From the NCBI GenBank assembly GCA_900473685.1, contig UCNE01000010.1, forward strand, positions 248,001-312,000: a DNA stretch of 64,000 bases, written 5' to 3'. The notes beneath the pieces were generated by a model. The model saw only the letters and a list, made by a program, of their open reading frames with translations. It was not told the origin of the DNA and did not search any database. Origin of the DNA: Hyphomicrobiales bacterium. Lineage in GTDB: Bacteria; Pseudomonadota; Alphaproteobacteria; Rhizobiales; Rhizobiaceae. The position numbers and the translations under genes are program-made. Below, in pieces: positions 23,298 to 32,000 of this stretch; within the stretch, counting starts at the first letter, position 1, and each line of letters opens with the position of its first letter.

Positions 23298-24794
23298 TTA
23301 CTTCATCGTCGGGATGGAGAACTCGGCACCGTCCTTGATGCCGGACGGCCAGCGCGAGGTGATCGTCTTGGTCTTGGTCCAGAACCTGATCGAGTCCGTG
23401 CCGTGCTGGTTGAGGTCACCGAAGGACGAGGACTTCCAGCCGCCGAAGGAATGATAGGCGAGCGGTACCGGGATCGGCACGTTGACGCCGACCATGCCGA
23501 TATTGATGCGCGAGGCAAAGTCGCGGGCTGCGTCCCCGTCGCGGGTGTAGATCGCGACGCCGTTGCCGTATTCGTGCTTCATCGGCAGGTCGAGGGCTTC
23601 CTCGTAATTCTTGGCACGAACCACGGAGAGAACCGGCCCGAAGATCTCCTGCTTGTAGATGTCCATGTCCGGGGTGACGTTGTCGAACAGGCAACCGCCG
23701 ATGAAATTGCCGTTTTCATAGCCCTGCAGCTTGAAGTCGCGGCCGTCGACGACGAGGTTTGCGCCGTCTTCGACACCCTTGTTGATCAGGCCGAGAATGC
23801 GTTCCTTGGCTTCCTTGGTGACGACCGGGCCCATATCGGCTTTTTCGTCAGTGTACGGACCAATACGCAGGCTTTCGACCATCGGGGTCAGCTTTGCGAT
23901 CAGGCGGTCGGCGGTTTCCTTGCCGACCGGAACGGCAACCGAGATCGCCATGCAGCGCTCACCGGCCGAACCGTAACCGGCACCCATCAGGGCGTTGGCG
24001 GCCTGGTCAAGATCGGCATCCGGCATGATGATCATGTGGTTCTTGGCGCCGCCAAAGCACTGGGCGCGCTTGCCGTTCGTTGCAGCCGTGCCATAGACAT
24101 AGCGGGCGATCGGCGTCGAGCCGACGAAGGAGACAGCCGAGATATCGGGATGCGTCAGGATCGCATCGACCGCGCCCTTGTCACCGTTGACGACGTTGAG
24201 GATACCGGCCGGCAGGCCAGCTTCGATCATCAATTCGGCAAGGCGGATCGGAACGGACGGATCGCGCTCGGAAGGCTTCAGGATGAAGGCGTTGCCGCAG
24301 GCGATGGCCGGGGCAAACATCCACATCGGGATCATCGCCGGGAAGTTGAACGGCGTGATACCGGCGCCGATGCCGACAGCCTGACGGATCGAATACATGT
24401 CGATGTTCGGGCCGGCGCCTTCGGTGAACTCGCTCTTGGAAAGATGCGGAATGCCGATCACAAATTCGCAGACTTCGAGACCGCGGATAACGTCGCCCTT
24501 GGCATCTTCGATGGTCTTGCCATGTTCGCGCGACAGCATCTCAGCCAGTTCGTCCATGTTGTCGTTCAGGAGCTGGACGAACTTCATGAAGACGCGGGCG
24601 CGGCGCTGCGGATTGGTGGCGGCCCATTTCGGCTGCGCAGCCTTGGCGTTCTGAACCGCTGCATCCATTTCCGCGTCGCTGGCCAGCGCCACGGTGGCCT
24701 GAACTTCTCCGGTGGCCGGATTGAAGACATTGCTGGTGCGGCCGCTGGTGCCGGCAACCTTCTTGCCGCCAATGAAATGACCAATCTCGTACAT
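23298..24794 (-). CDS. mmsA: Methylmalonate-semialdehyde dehydrogenase (CoA-acylating)
   Basis: 498 residues, full length for MMSDH/IolA. The catalytic cysteine is Cys281 in GSAGERCMAIS, the glycine-rich NAD site is SFVGSTPIA, and GITPFNFPAMIPMWMFAPA is highly typical of this CoA-dependent aldehyde dehydrogenase subgroup. It converts malonate or methylmalonate semialdehyde to acetyl- or propionyl-CoA in valine, beta-alanine and inositol breakdown. AGGAGGA precedes the ATG. It is divergent from an ABM-domain gene and a LysR regulator, which could regulate it. Confidence 0.95.
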   Translation of the reverse strand: MYEIGHFIGGKKVAGTSGRTSNVFNPATGEVQATVALASDAEMDAAVQNAKAAQPKWAATNPQRRARVFMKFVQLLNDNMDELAEMLSREHGKTIEDAKGDVIRGLEVCEFVIGIPHLSKSEFTEGAGPNIDMYSIRQAVGIGAGITPFNFPAMIPMWMFAPAIACGNAFILKPSERDPSVPIRLAELMIEAGLPAGILNVVNGDKGAVDAILTHPDISAVSFVGSTPIARYVYGTAATNGKRAQCFGGAKNHMIIMPDADLDQAANALMGAGYGSAGERCMAISVAVPVGKETADRLIAKLTPMVESLRIGPYTDEKADMGPVVTKEAKERILGLINKGVEDGANLVVDGRDFKLQGYENGNFIGGCLFDNVTPDMDIYKQEIFGPVLSVVRAKNYEEALDLPMKHEYGNGVAIYTRDGDAARDFASRINIGMVGVNVPIPVPLAYHSFGGWKSSSFGDLNQHGTDSIRFWTKTKTITSRWPSGIKDGAEFSIPTMK

Positions 24795-24917
24795 GGGTGA
24801 TCCTCCTGATCTTGATTATGGCGGGAGTGTCGCACTACAATATGCACAAATCAACGCGCTATATTCAGCAACTGTTGTGCAAAAATTGATGCCACTGATA
24901 CCCATGAAGGCTCTTTG

Positions 24918-25235
24918 ATGAAAACCAATTCTGACAAGATCGTGAGAATGGCGGAGCTGGAGATCGATCCCGCCCAGCTTGAGGCCTATCTCGCCCTCCT
25001 TACCGAAGAGATCGAGGCGTCCGTTGCTAAGGAACCGGGCGTAATGATGCTGCATGCGGTCTCGGTCAAAGACGCGCCTGAAAAGGTTCGTATCCTCGAA
25101 GTCTATGCCAATAGGCAGGCTTATGAAGCGCATATCCAGACACCGCATTTCCTCAAATACAAGACGCTGACGGCCGGCATGGTCCGAGCGCTTAATCTCG
25201 TCGATGTCGATCCCATCGCGTTTGCAGCCAAATGA
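24918..25235 (+). CDS. Antibiotic biosynthesis monooxygenase (ABM) domain protein
   Basis: 105 residues, an ABM/YgiN-type ferredoxin-like fold: MAELEIDPAQLEAYLALLTEEIEASVAKEPG with the conserved EPGV turn, VRILEVYANRQAYEAHIQTPHF and HFLKYKTLTAGM, all in the expected order. Such small dimeric enzymes act on quinols or as general small-molecule monooxygenases. The ATG at 24918 follows a TTG. The LysR gene begins 10 bases after its stop, so they are co-transcribed. Confidence 0.85.
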   Translation: MKTNSDKIVRMAELEIDPAQLEAYLALLTEEIEASVAKEPGVMMLHAVSVKDAPEKVRILEVYANRQAYEAHIQTPHFLKYKTLTAGMVRALNLVDVDPIAFAAK

Positions 25236-25245
25236 GGATCGCCCG

Positions 25246-26127
25246 ATGAACTGGGATGACGTGCGCATGTTCCTGGCGGTTGCCCGCAGCGGCCAGATCC
25301 TGTCTGCCTCCAAGCGCTTGGGAGTCAACCATGCCACCTTGAGCCGGCGCGTTACGGCATTGGAAGAATCCCTGAAGACCCGGCTATTGATCCGCCGCAC
25401 CAATGGCTGCGACCTGACGGCGGAAGGCGAAATCTTCCTGCATGCGGCCGAACGCATGGAAACCGAGATGCTGGCGGCACAGGCGCAGATCGGCCGTATC
25501 GACACCGCCGTTGCCGGCACCGTTCGCGTCGGTGCGCCGGATGGATTTGGGGTTTCCTTCCTCGCGCCGCGGCTCGGCAAGTTGACGGCCCGTTTTCCGG
25601 AACTGCGCATTCAGCTGGTTCCTGTCCCCCGCTCCTTCTCGCTGTCGCAGCGCGAAGCCGATATCGCGATCACTCTGGAACGGCCGGAACAGGGGCGGCT
25701 GATCTCATCGAAGCTGACCGACTATACGCTGGGGCTTTATGCCTCGCAGGACTACCTGTCGTCCCATGGCGCACCGGAGACCGTCGATGACCTGAAAAAC
25801 CATCGCCGGATCGGCTATGTCGAGGACCTGATCTTCACGGCCTCGCTGAATTTCACCGGCGAGATCATGCGCAGCTGGGATGCGTCCTTCGAGATCTCCA
25901 GTGCCACGGGCCAGACCGAAGCCGTGCGCTCAAGCGCCGGCATCGGCATCCTGCACAATTACATCGCCCGCCAATATCCCGAACTGATCCGGATTCTGCC
26001 GGAGACGACCATCCGGCGGGGCTACTGGACCACCTATCACGAAAGCGCCCGCGAACTGGTCCGCGTCCGCACCGTTGTCGATTTCCTCCAGGAACTGGTG
26101 ACCGAGGAGCACGGCATCTTCCTCTGA
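25246..26127 (+). CDS. LysR family transcriptional regulator
   Basis: 293 residues. N-terminal winged helix NWDDVRMFLAVARSGQILSASKRLGVNHATLSRRVTALEE is the LysR DNA-binding module; the C-terminal LysR substrate domain starts near residue 88 (GTVRVGAPDGFG). GAGGAT before ATG 25246 sets the start. Co-transcribed with the ABM gene and divergent from mmsA, so either is a plausible target; effector unknown. Confidence 0.92.
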   Translation: MNWDDVRMFLAVARSGQILSASKRLGVNHATLSRRVTALEESLKTRLLIRRTNGCDLTAEGEIFLHAAERMETEMLAAQAQIGRIDTAVAGTVRVGAPDGFGVSFLAPRLGKLTARFPELRIQLVPVPRSFSLSQREADIAITLERPEQGRLISSKLTDYTLGLYASQDYLSSHGAPETVDDLKNHRRIGYVEDLIFTASLNFTGEIMRSWDASFEISSATGQTEAVRSSAGIGILHNYIARQYPELIRILPETTIRRGYWTTYHESARELVRVRTVVDFLQELVTEEHGIFL

Positions 26128-26478
26128 CGCCTGTTGCGTCGCGGAGGCAACGCTGGCGACACTGACGCTCGTGCCTCATCGCGTACAGGATGGTCCATCC
26201 AGCAGGCAAACGAGGATTCGGCTCAGGCCCCATTGATCCCATTCCCGGCCCTATTCCAACCATCGAGCAGCCGCCACCCGTCAGGGAGCGGAGCCCGAGC
26301 GACTGCCGGATGAGGAACCACTGCCCAATCCCGACGAAAATCCGGAACCGCCGCAACAGGTGGGACACCACTGAAATCGCCCGTTCCGGAATGACCGGAA
26401 AGGCGGTAAATCCCCCGTCACCTATGCACAAAACCACAAAGGCCCAGCAATCCAGGCCCTTGTGCTGTCGTTTGGAGC
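26128..26478. other. Gap holding a possible broken proline-rich mini-gene
   Basis: 351 bases without an intact gene. From ATG 26190 the plus strand encodes a Pro-rich stretch (IDPIPGPIPTIEQPPP), and after about 26285 the next frame continues in the same style (LPDEEPLPNPDENPEPPQQVGHH) to TGA 26372-26374. This looks like one small Pro/Glu/Asp-rich protein split by a single frameshift, or a real mutation. I recognise no family. A weak hairpin near 26431-26463 may end the DUF1062 transcript. Confidence 0.3.
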
Positions 26479-27114
26479 CTATGCAGCTCCTCCCGCTGCA
26501 ACAGGCCTCCACACCTGCTCCCGGTTCCCCTCGGCGGCGAGATCGATCGTGATACGGGTGCCATTCCTGATCCGCCGCCGCAATACATCGGCACCGCCCG
26601 GTCCGGACTGAAGCATGTCACCGTCGTAAAGCGCCTGCAACCGCGAGCGCGACACCGGCAACTCTCCCGCCAGCAGGCGATCAAGCCGCATGCTGACCGG
26701 AAACGGCACGTTCAGCTCAATGTCCAACGTAGTCCAACCGGAGGTTTCCTCAAGGAGTTCCTTGCCGATGTCAAAGCCGGGAAACTCCTCGATGCGTTGC
26801 GATTTCCGCCGGAGTGCCTCGATGTTGAACGTTTCTGCCCGGATCCAATCCGCATCGTTGGACTGTAATGCTTCAAGGACTAGGGGATCGATATCGCCAA
26901 CACCCCGGCGCTCGAAGATCGGCCGATTCCAGGTCTTTTCGCAGGTCAGGCATCTATAGATCAGCCAGGCATCAAGCCTGCGGCCGTTGGCGTTGAGGCG
27001 GATTTTGCCGCTGCTCTGGAATGGCCTTTGCATTCCGCATCCGCTGCAGGCGATCCAGGGTTGGGGCGCCGTTTGCGGTGTAATGGTCCATCGGACCCGG
27101 AGTAGATTGCACAT
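26479..27114 (-). CDS. DUF1062 protein with cysteine pairs
   Basis: 211 residues starting MCNLLRVRWTITPQTAPQP. Two Cys pairs, CSGCG (about residue 24) and CLTCEKTW (about 58), suggest a zinc ribbon; the later WNRPIFERRG and the C-terminal RLDRLLAGELPVSRSRLQALYDGDML region follow the DUF1062 family pattern. The LDRLLAGELPVSRSRLQ part resembles an S4-like RNA-binding fold. Function unknown. The frame is open to 27273 but only the shorter start fits the family. No partner gene is adjacent. Confidence 0.8.
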   Translation of the reverse strand: MCNLLRVRWTITPQTAPQPWIACSGCGMQRPFQSSGKIRLNANGRRLDAWLIYRCLTCEKTWNRPIFERRGVGDIDPLVLEALQSNDADWIRAETFNIEALRRKSQRIEEFPGFDIGKELLEETSGWTTLDIELNVPFPVSMRLDRLLAGELPVSRSRLQALYDGDMLQSGPGGADVLRRRIRNGTRITIDLAAEGNREQVWRPVAAGGAA

Positions 27115-27542
27115 ATCGTCTTGGTCTTCCGTTCGGAAGTCCACCAAGATGGTGCAGGAGAAACCCTTTGTGGGCGCGGCGTGGCGATGTTTGGGGCGGC
27201 TGAAGAGCGCAGAGCTGCACACGGCACATTGAAACAATGCCAGACCGGTCTCTCGCCACCACCCGATGAACACATCTGTACGCCGACGGCTTCGCCATCG
27301 CGCAGTACGGGGTGAAACTGGATCGAGACCGATATTACTTAGGCAAACTGCAACCTCTGTGCGCCAACGCTCTTGCTTGTCAGGTTAGCAAATGATTTGC
27401 GCGGCGTGGAGGCCTGCGGCCTATTCGGAAATAGAAAACATGGCAGTGCGGCGTTTGTGCAACTTTCACGATGATGCGCAAGGGATGATACGCGCGAGTT
27501 GAGTTCACATTGCAGGCGCACGGACCGGCAAGCCCTTTGCAC
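27115..27542. other. Gene-poor stretch
   Basis: 428 bases with no supported gene, RNA or terminator. A 41-codon frame on the plus strand near 27274-27393 (containing YADGFAIAQYGVKLDRDRYYLG) has coding-like composition but no start or ribosome site, and may be a remnant. The A+T content rises toward 27370-27500. Confidence 0.5.
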
Positions 27543-27902
27543 TTAATCCTTCGCCGGCTCCCAGAGTTCGATCGGGTTGCCTTCGGGATCGTATATGCGG
27601 GCAAAGCGGCCGACCTCCGAATCCCATTCGGCCCGGGTTTCCACCGCGATTCCGCTTTCCGTCAGATTTGCCATCAACCCATCAAGGTCATCAACCCGGA
27701 AGTTGATCATCCATTGCTGCTCCGCTCGCCCGAAATAGTCAGTATTGTGCGCGAACGGCCCAAATATCGTCATCCCCGCCTCCTGCTGCCACACCGATGT
27801 GTGCAGATCATCAATGCCGAGGTGCTTTTGATACCATTCAGCGAGGCCCGCCGGGTTTACTGCTCTGAAAAACACACCGCCAATTCCAACAACCTTCGGC
27901 AT
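27543..27902 (-). CDS. VOC (glyoxalase/dioxygenase superfamily) protein
   Basis: 119 residues with the two beta-alpha-beta-beta-beta units of the vicinal-oxygen-chelate fold: GIGGVFFRAVNPAGLAEWYQKHLGI in the first, WMINFRVDDLDGLMANLTESGI in the second, and the closing metal-ligand strand DPEGNPIELWEP. Such proteins are lyases, isomerases or resistance proteins; the exact reaction cannot be told. It stands between a gene-poor stretch and tRNA-His. Confidence 0.85.
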   Translation of the reverse strand: MPKVVGIGGVFFRAVNPAGLAEWYQKHLGIDDLHTSVWQQEAGMTIFGPFAHNTDYFGRAEQQWMINFRVDDLDGLMANLTESGIAVETRAEWDSEVGRFARIYDPEGNPIELWEPAKD

Positions 27903-28087
27903 GGAACTCTCCCAATTTTGGGAGAAACAATGCCGCTGATAATAATGGAGTGCAACTTGAAGATCGCGCTGGAAGCCGCGCCGTCAGGGAGAAACAGCGA
28001 ATCAGTGACTATAAACTGCAGACATTTATCGAGCGCTCGATAAGCCAAGCCAATGGCAAGGAACCAAATTGTTTACTTGAAAAGAAT

Positions 28088-28164
28088 GGTACGGTTGGGG
28101 GGTCTCGAACCTCCGACCTCAGGTGCCACAAACCTGCGCTCTAACCAACTGAGCTACAACCGCA
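28088..28164 (-). tRNA. tRNA-His (GTG)
   Basis: A 77-nt cloverleaf read on the minus strand, including the encoded CCA. The anticodon loop TTGTGGC gives anticodon GTG (His). The T-arm GGAGGTTCGAGACCCCC-type and D-arm GCTCAGTTGGTTAGAGC are regular. The acceptor begins at G1 with U at position 72 and A73 as discriminator, and there is no encoded G-1. This matches the special alphaproteobacterial tRNA-His, unlike the G-1:C73 pair of most bacteria. Confidence 0.95.
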
Positions 28165-28260
28165 CAAAACAAAGCTGACGAAACAAAGTCGCGCCGCGCT
28201 TTCCGGGTCAAATACGGGCAGTCCGGATTTTTTGCAAGCCATAACTTGCCCGTAGATGTG

Positions 28261-28290
28261 AAAAAACCGGGTAAACAATTACCCGGTTCT
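28261..28290 (-). terminator. Terminator after the phasin gene
   Basis: AACCGGGTAA (28265-28274), loop ACAA, TTACCCGGTT (28279-28288), with T-run on the minus strand 40 bases after the phasin stop. Confidence 0.92.
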
Positions 28291-28330
28291 TTTTATCGTG
28301 CTGCGCGGGCAAAGTCCGCGCCTGCAGAAA

Positions 28331-28780
28331 TCAGTTCTTCTTGAAGCCGGAGATGGCCTTTTCGGCGGCATCCTTGCCAGGCTTCGTCACGGTTTCAGCA
28401 ACCTTGCGGGTGGCTTCCTGCATCGACTTTGCCTGTTCCATGGCAAGCTCAGCCTGCTTGCGGATGAAGGCGGTCTGCAGTTCGAACAGTTCCGAAACCG
28501 ACTTGACGCCGAGCAGCGCTTCCATGTGCGACAGCGAGTTTTCGGCATTGGTACGCAGGGCGTCGATCGCCTTGAGGCCGAGTTCGACGGTGCCGGACTG
28601 TGCGCTTTCGATGGTCGCTTCAACGGTCTTCGTCGCGTCTTCGGCGGCGGTCTTCATCTTGGAATAGGCTTCCTTGGACTGGGCGGCACCCTTTTCAGCG
28701 AAATCGCGAAAAGTTTCGGTGACCTTTGCCGGGTCGAACGAGGCAAGCGAAAAGACGTCGTCGGTTTTCTTGGTAGCCAT
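28331..28780 (-). CDS. Phasin family protein
   Basis: 149 residues, almost entirely helical, Ala/Lys/Glu-rich and without cysteine. The pattern DPAKVTETFRDFAEKGAAQSKEAYSKM followed by NAENSLSHMEALLGVKSVSELFELQTAFIRKQ is characteristic of rhizobial phasins (Phasin_2), amphipathic proteins coating polyhydroxybutyrate granules. AAGGAG is 8 bases before the ATG. Its promoter region contains TGCA-type inverted repeats that look like PhaR operators. The acetoacetyl-CoA synthetase at 33134 belongs to the same carbon store. Confidence 0.92.
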   Translation of the reverse strand: MATKKTDDVFSLASFDPAKVTETFRDFAEKGAAQSKEAYSKMKTAAEDATKTVEATIESAQSGTVELGLKAIDALRTNAENSLSHMEALLGVKSVSELFELQTAFIRKQAELAMEQAKSMQEATRKVAETVTKPGKDAAEKAISGFKKN

Positions 28781-28838
28781 GATCTGCGCTCCTTGGTTTC
28801 AGGCCCTCTCATGAGGCACCCGTTGTTCAGTGATGTCT

Positions 28839-28866
28839 ATATAGGCGATTTCGTTGTGCATTGCAA
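28839..28866 (-). promoter_or_regulatory. Phasin housekeeping-type promoter
   Basis: Minus-strand -35 TTGCAA (28861-28866), 16 bases, -10 CTATAT (28839-28844), close to the rhizobial sigma-70 consensus CTTGAC / CTATAT. The left TGCATTGCA repeat overlaps the -35, as expected for repression. Confidence 0.55.
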
Positions 28867-28886
28867 TATATTTGTGCAATGCAGCA
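28857..28886. promoter_or_regulatory. PhaR-box-like operators
   Basis: TGCATTGCA (28857-28865) and TGCAATGCAGCA (28875-28886), starts 18 bases apart. The second fits the Bradyrhizobium PhaR consensus as I recall it (TGCRNYGCASMA). PhaR represses phasin genes until PHB granules titrate it. Inference from motif and position. Confidence 0.55.
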
Positions 28887-29030
28887 TTCATTAAAATCAC
28901 CGACATTAACCTTGCGCTGCGAAAGGCCTGTGCGTCATGGTCACCAAGCTGGACCCCTGGCGCCCCGGCGTCTATTAATAGACTGTTAACAATCCCGCCC
29001 CTGTGGCGGTTGCGCAAACCAGGTCTGCCG

Positions 29031-32000
29031 ATGCCCGCAAAATCGTATCCCTTTATCGACATCGCCGTTCATGAACGGGTGCGGGAGCATTTTGCCAGGG
29101 GCGATGCCGCTGTCCTGTTTTCGCCCGACATGAGCCAGGTGCTGTGGTCGAATGGTGAAGGCGCGTTCCTGTTCGGCCTGCCGTCGATCTACGATTTCAT
29201 CGACAGCGGCGCCAACCGTAACGATGCCGCCTATCGCCAGATGGAGGCCGCCGCCCGGCAGTTGAAGCGCAGCGGCGACAGCCGCACGTTCCTGATGCGC
29301 ATTGCCTCCGGTTTCCAGCGCGCCTCGGTCAGCGCATCGGTCGAGATGATTTCTGTGCGGCCCGGCGAAACCGCGATCCTCCTTGCCGCTCCTCGCAACG
29401 GCAAGCCTCTGGCCATTCAGGACCGTGCAGCCCGGATGATCTCCGGCTTCGATGATCCCGACACGCATATGGCAGTGCTGGATGGCGATGGCGCCGTGCT
29501 GGCCGCCTCGCCCGGGTTCAAGGCACTGGCCATGACGCCGCAAACCTGCCGCTCGCTAGTCACCGCCGTTGCCCGCGATAGCGACTGGCTGTTGAAACGG
29601 CCGATCCCGACGGGCAAAGGCCATCTGCCCGCAGCGATCGGCAAGCTGTCGGAACGACCCGCGCTGCACCTGCTGTTCGCTGTCGAGACCATTCTGGGTA
29701 ATCTCGATCCGGGAACGGACTTTCAAGAGATCGCAGACACCGATGAGGCGCCGATAGCGACCGAGCCTGCCGTGAGCCCCGCCGTGACGCCACTTCTGTC
29801 GCCCGTCGCCCTGCCCGATGATGTCATCGACGAGATCGAGCAGATCGAGGAAATCGCACCGGACGAAGATGGCTTTACGGATGCCAGTCACGACATCGTC
29901 CCGGCAGAGGAGTTGGAACAGCCTTCCGTCGAGGACATCACAGGTTCCGTTGAACCAGTGACCGAAGCAGAAGCCCCGCATCACGAGCTTGCCTCCGATG
30001 CAGAGCCGGAGCCTGCCGTTTTGGATCTCGCTGATCCCGGCACGATTGCGGAAGGCGATGCCCGCGAGGAAACCGCCATTGCCCCGATGGCCGATGAAAC
30101 GGTGACTGAAGAGCGCGCGGCCGGCGAAAGTTTGCACGCCGAACCGGCCGAAGCTGCGGAAGAAACTGCCCAGGACAGCATCACGCTGGATGAAACCATT
30201 GTGGCAGAAGCTGCCAGCGATGGGGCATCTGCCAAAACCGCCATGGATGCCGTGGCAGACGCAGGCACCGGTCCAATCGATAACATGCCGGAGCAAGCGC
30301 CTGCCGGCGATGCAGGTGCAGCAGAACCCGTGCAGGGTTTTGTCTTCAATCCGAATAGCCGCGCTGTCCGTTTCGTCTGGAAGATCGATGCGGACGGACG
30401 GTTCAGCGAGATTTCCGAGGAGTTTGCGGCGGCGGTCGGGCCGAACGCTGCGGATATCACCGGCCAGAGTTTTAGCACGCTAGCAGATCGCTATCACCTC
30501 GATCCCGGCAATATGATCAGCGAACTTTTGAAGCGCCGCGACACATGGTCGGGCAAGACGATCTACTGGCCGGTCGAAGGCACAAACCTGCAGGTGCCGG
30601 TCGATCTCGCCGCCCTTCCGACCTATTCTCGTAACCGCGAATTCGACGGTTTCCGCGGCTTCGGCATCGTGCGCGTGGCCGATACGATCAATGACGAACA
30701 GGCCATGGGCCTGACCTTTGGCGCGCAGGCAGCCGTCGAAGAGACGGTTGCGAACGGGAGCGGCGATGCGGCTGAGGGTCAGTTGCCCGCAGATCACGGG
30801 GCGGCCGAAGACGTCGCCCCGCACGACGCGACGGAGGAAGACACCACAGCTGCAGAGCCTGTTGAAGCGTCTGGCGATCAGACGGATAGCACGGAGTTTG
30901 CAGACGAACTGACCGCGGCTGCGCACGTTGGCGATCGGGCTGTCGATCCCGCCCACGTAACGCCCGAGGCAGACGAACAGGAAGATCCTTTTCGCGGCGA
31001 GCGTCCGGCACTGAAACTGGTCGAGACGCCCGGACGCCGAACCTCCGACAAGATCGTCCAGCTCGACACTCACCGACCGGGCACGGAACCCTTGAGCCGT
31101 AGCGAACAGGCGGCGTTTCGCGAGATCGCCCGCCAGCTCGGCGAGAATTTTGGCAAGCGACCGAACGAGGATATTCCAGCCGCGGATAAGCCTGCAGCTC
31201 AAAATCCATCGCAGGGTGATGTCTCATCGAAAGCCGAGGCGATCGGCGCGGATGATCGTGCAGACGCATTGGTTGATCCTGAGCCAGTCGCCAAAGACCG
31301 CCTGCCCGAAGCTGCCGCTCCGATCGTGCCTGCCCGTACCAGCGGCAACAGCAGCCTAACGCCGGAAATCCTCGACAATCTTCCGCTCGCCCTTCTGGTC
31401 CATAGCGGCGACGACCTGTTTCACGCCAATTCCGAATTCCTGGCACTCACCGGCTATTCCGATCTGGACGAGCTGCGCGGCGAAGGCGGCATCGATGCCC
31501 TTTTCGCCGGTGACGAGGATGACCTGTTCGACTTGCCGGATGGCACGATGATGCTGATCCGCAATGATGGCCAGCTGGTGCCGGTCTCGGCGCGGCTCCA
31601 GTCGATCCGCTGGGAAGACAAGAACGCGCTGATGATGGCGCTTTCGGCAACGCAAACGGCGCCTGCCGCAGCAGAAATCCAGCCGGTCGACGCCGTTGAA
31701 GAACCTGCAGAAGCGCCGGAACTTCAGGCTTTGCGTATGGAGGCGGAAGAACTCCATTCCATCCTCGAGACCGCAACGGACGGCGTCGTCGTCGTCGGTG
31801 CCGAGGGCGAAATCCGCTCGGTCAACCGCTCTGCCAGCGCCCTGTTCAACTATGACGATGGAGAAATCCGCGGCAAGCCCTTTGCAATCCTGTTTGCCCA
31901 TGAAAGCCAGAAAGCCGTTCTCGATTACCTCGCCGGCCTTTCCGGCCATGGCGTCGCCAGCGTGCTGAACGATGGCCGCGAAGTCATCGGCCGCGAAGCG

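Noticed and set aside
22983-24800. 605-codon plus-strand frame opposite mmsA
   Set aside because: Antisense shadow of a high-GC gene; no ribosome site and no domain.
26479-28164. Possible genomic island at tRNA-His (DUF1062, VOC, gene-poor DNA)
   Set aside because: No integrase, no direct repeat of the tRNA 3' end and no mobile genes were seen.
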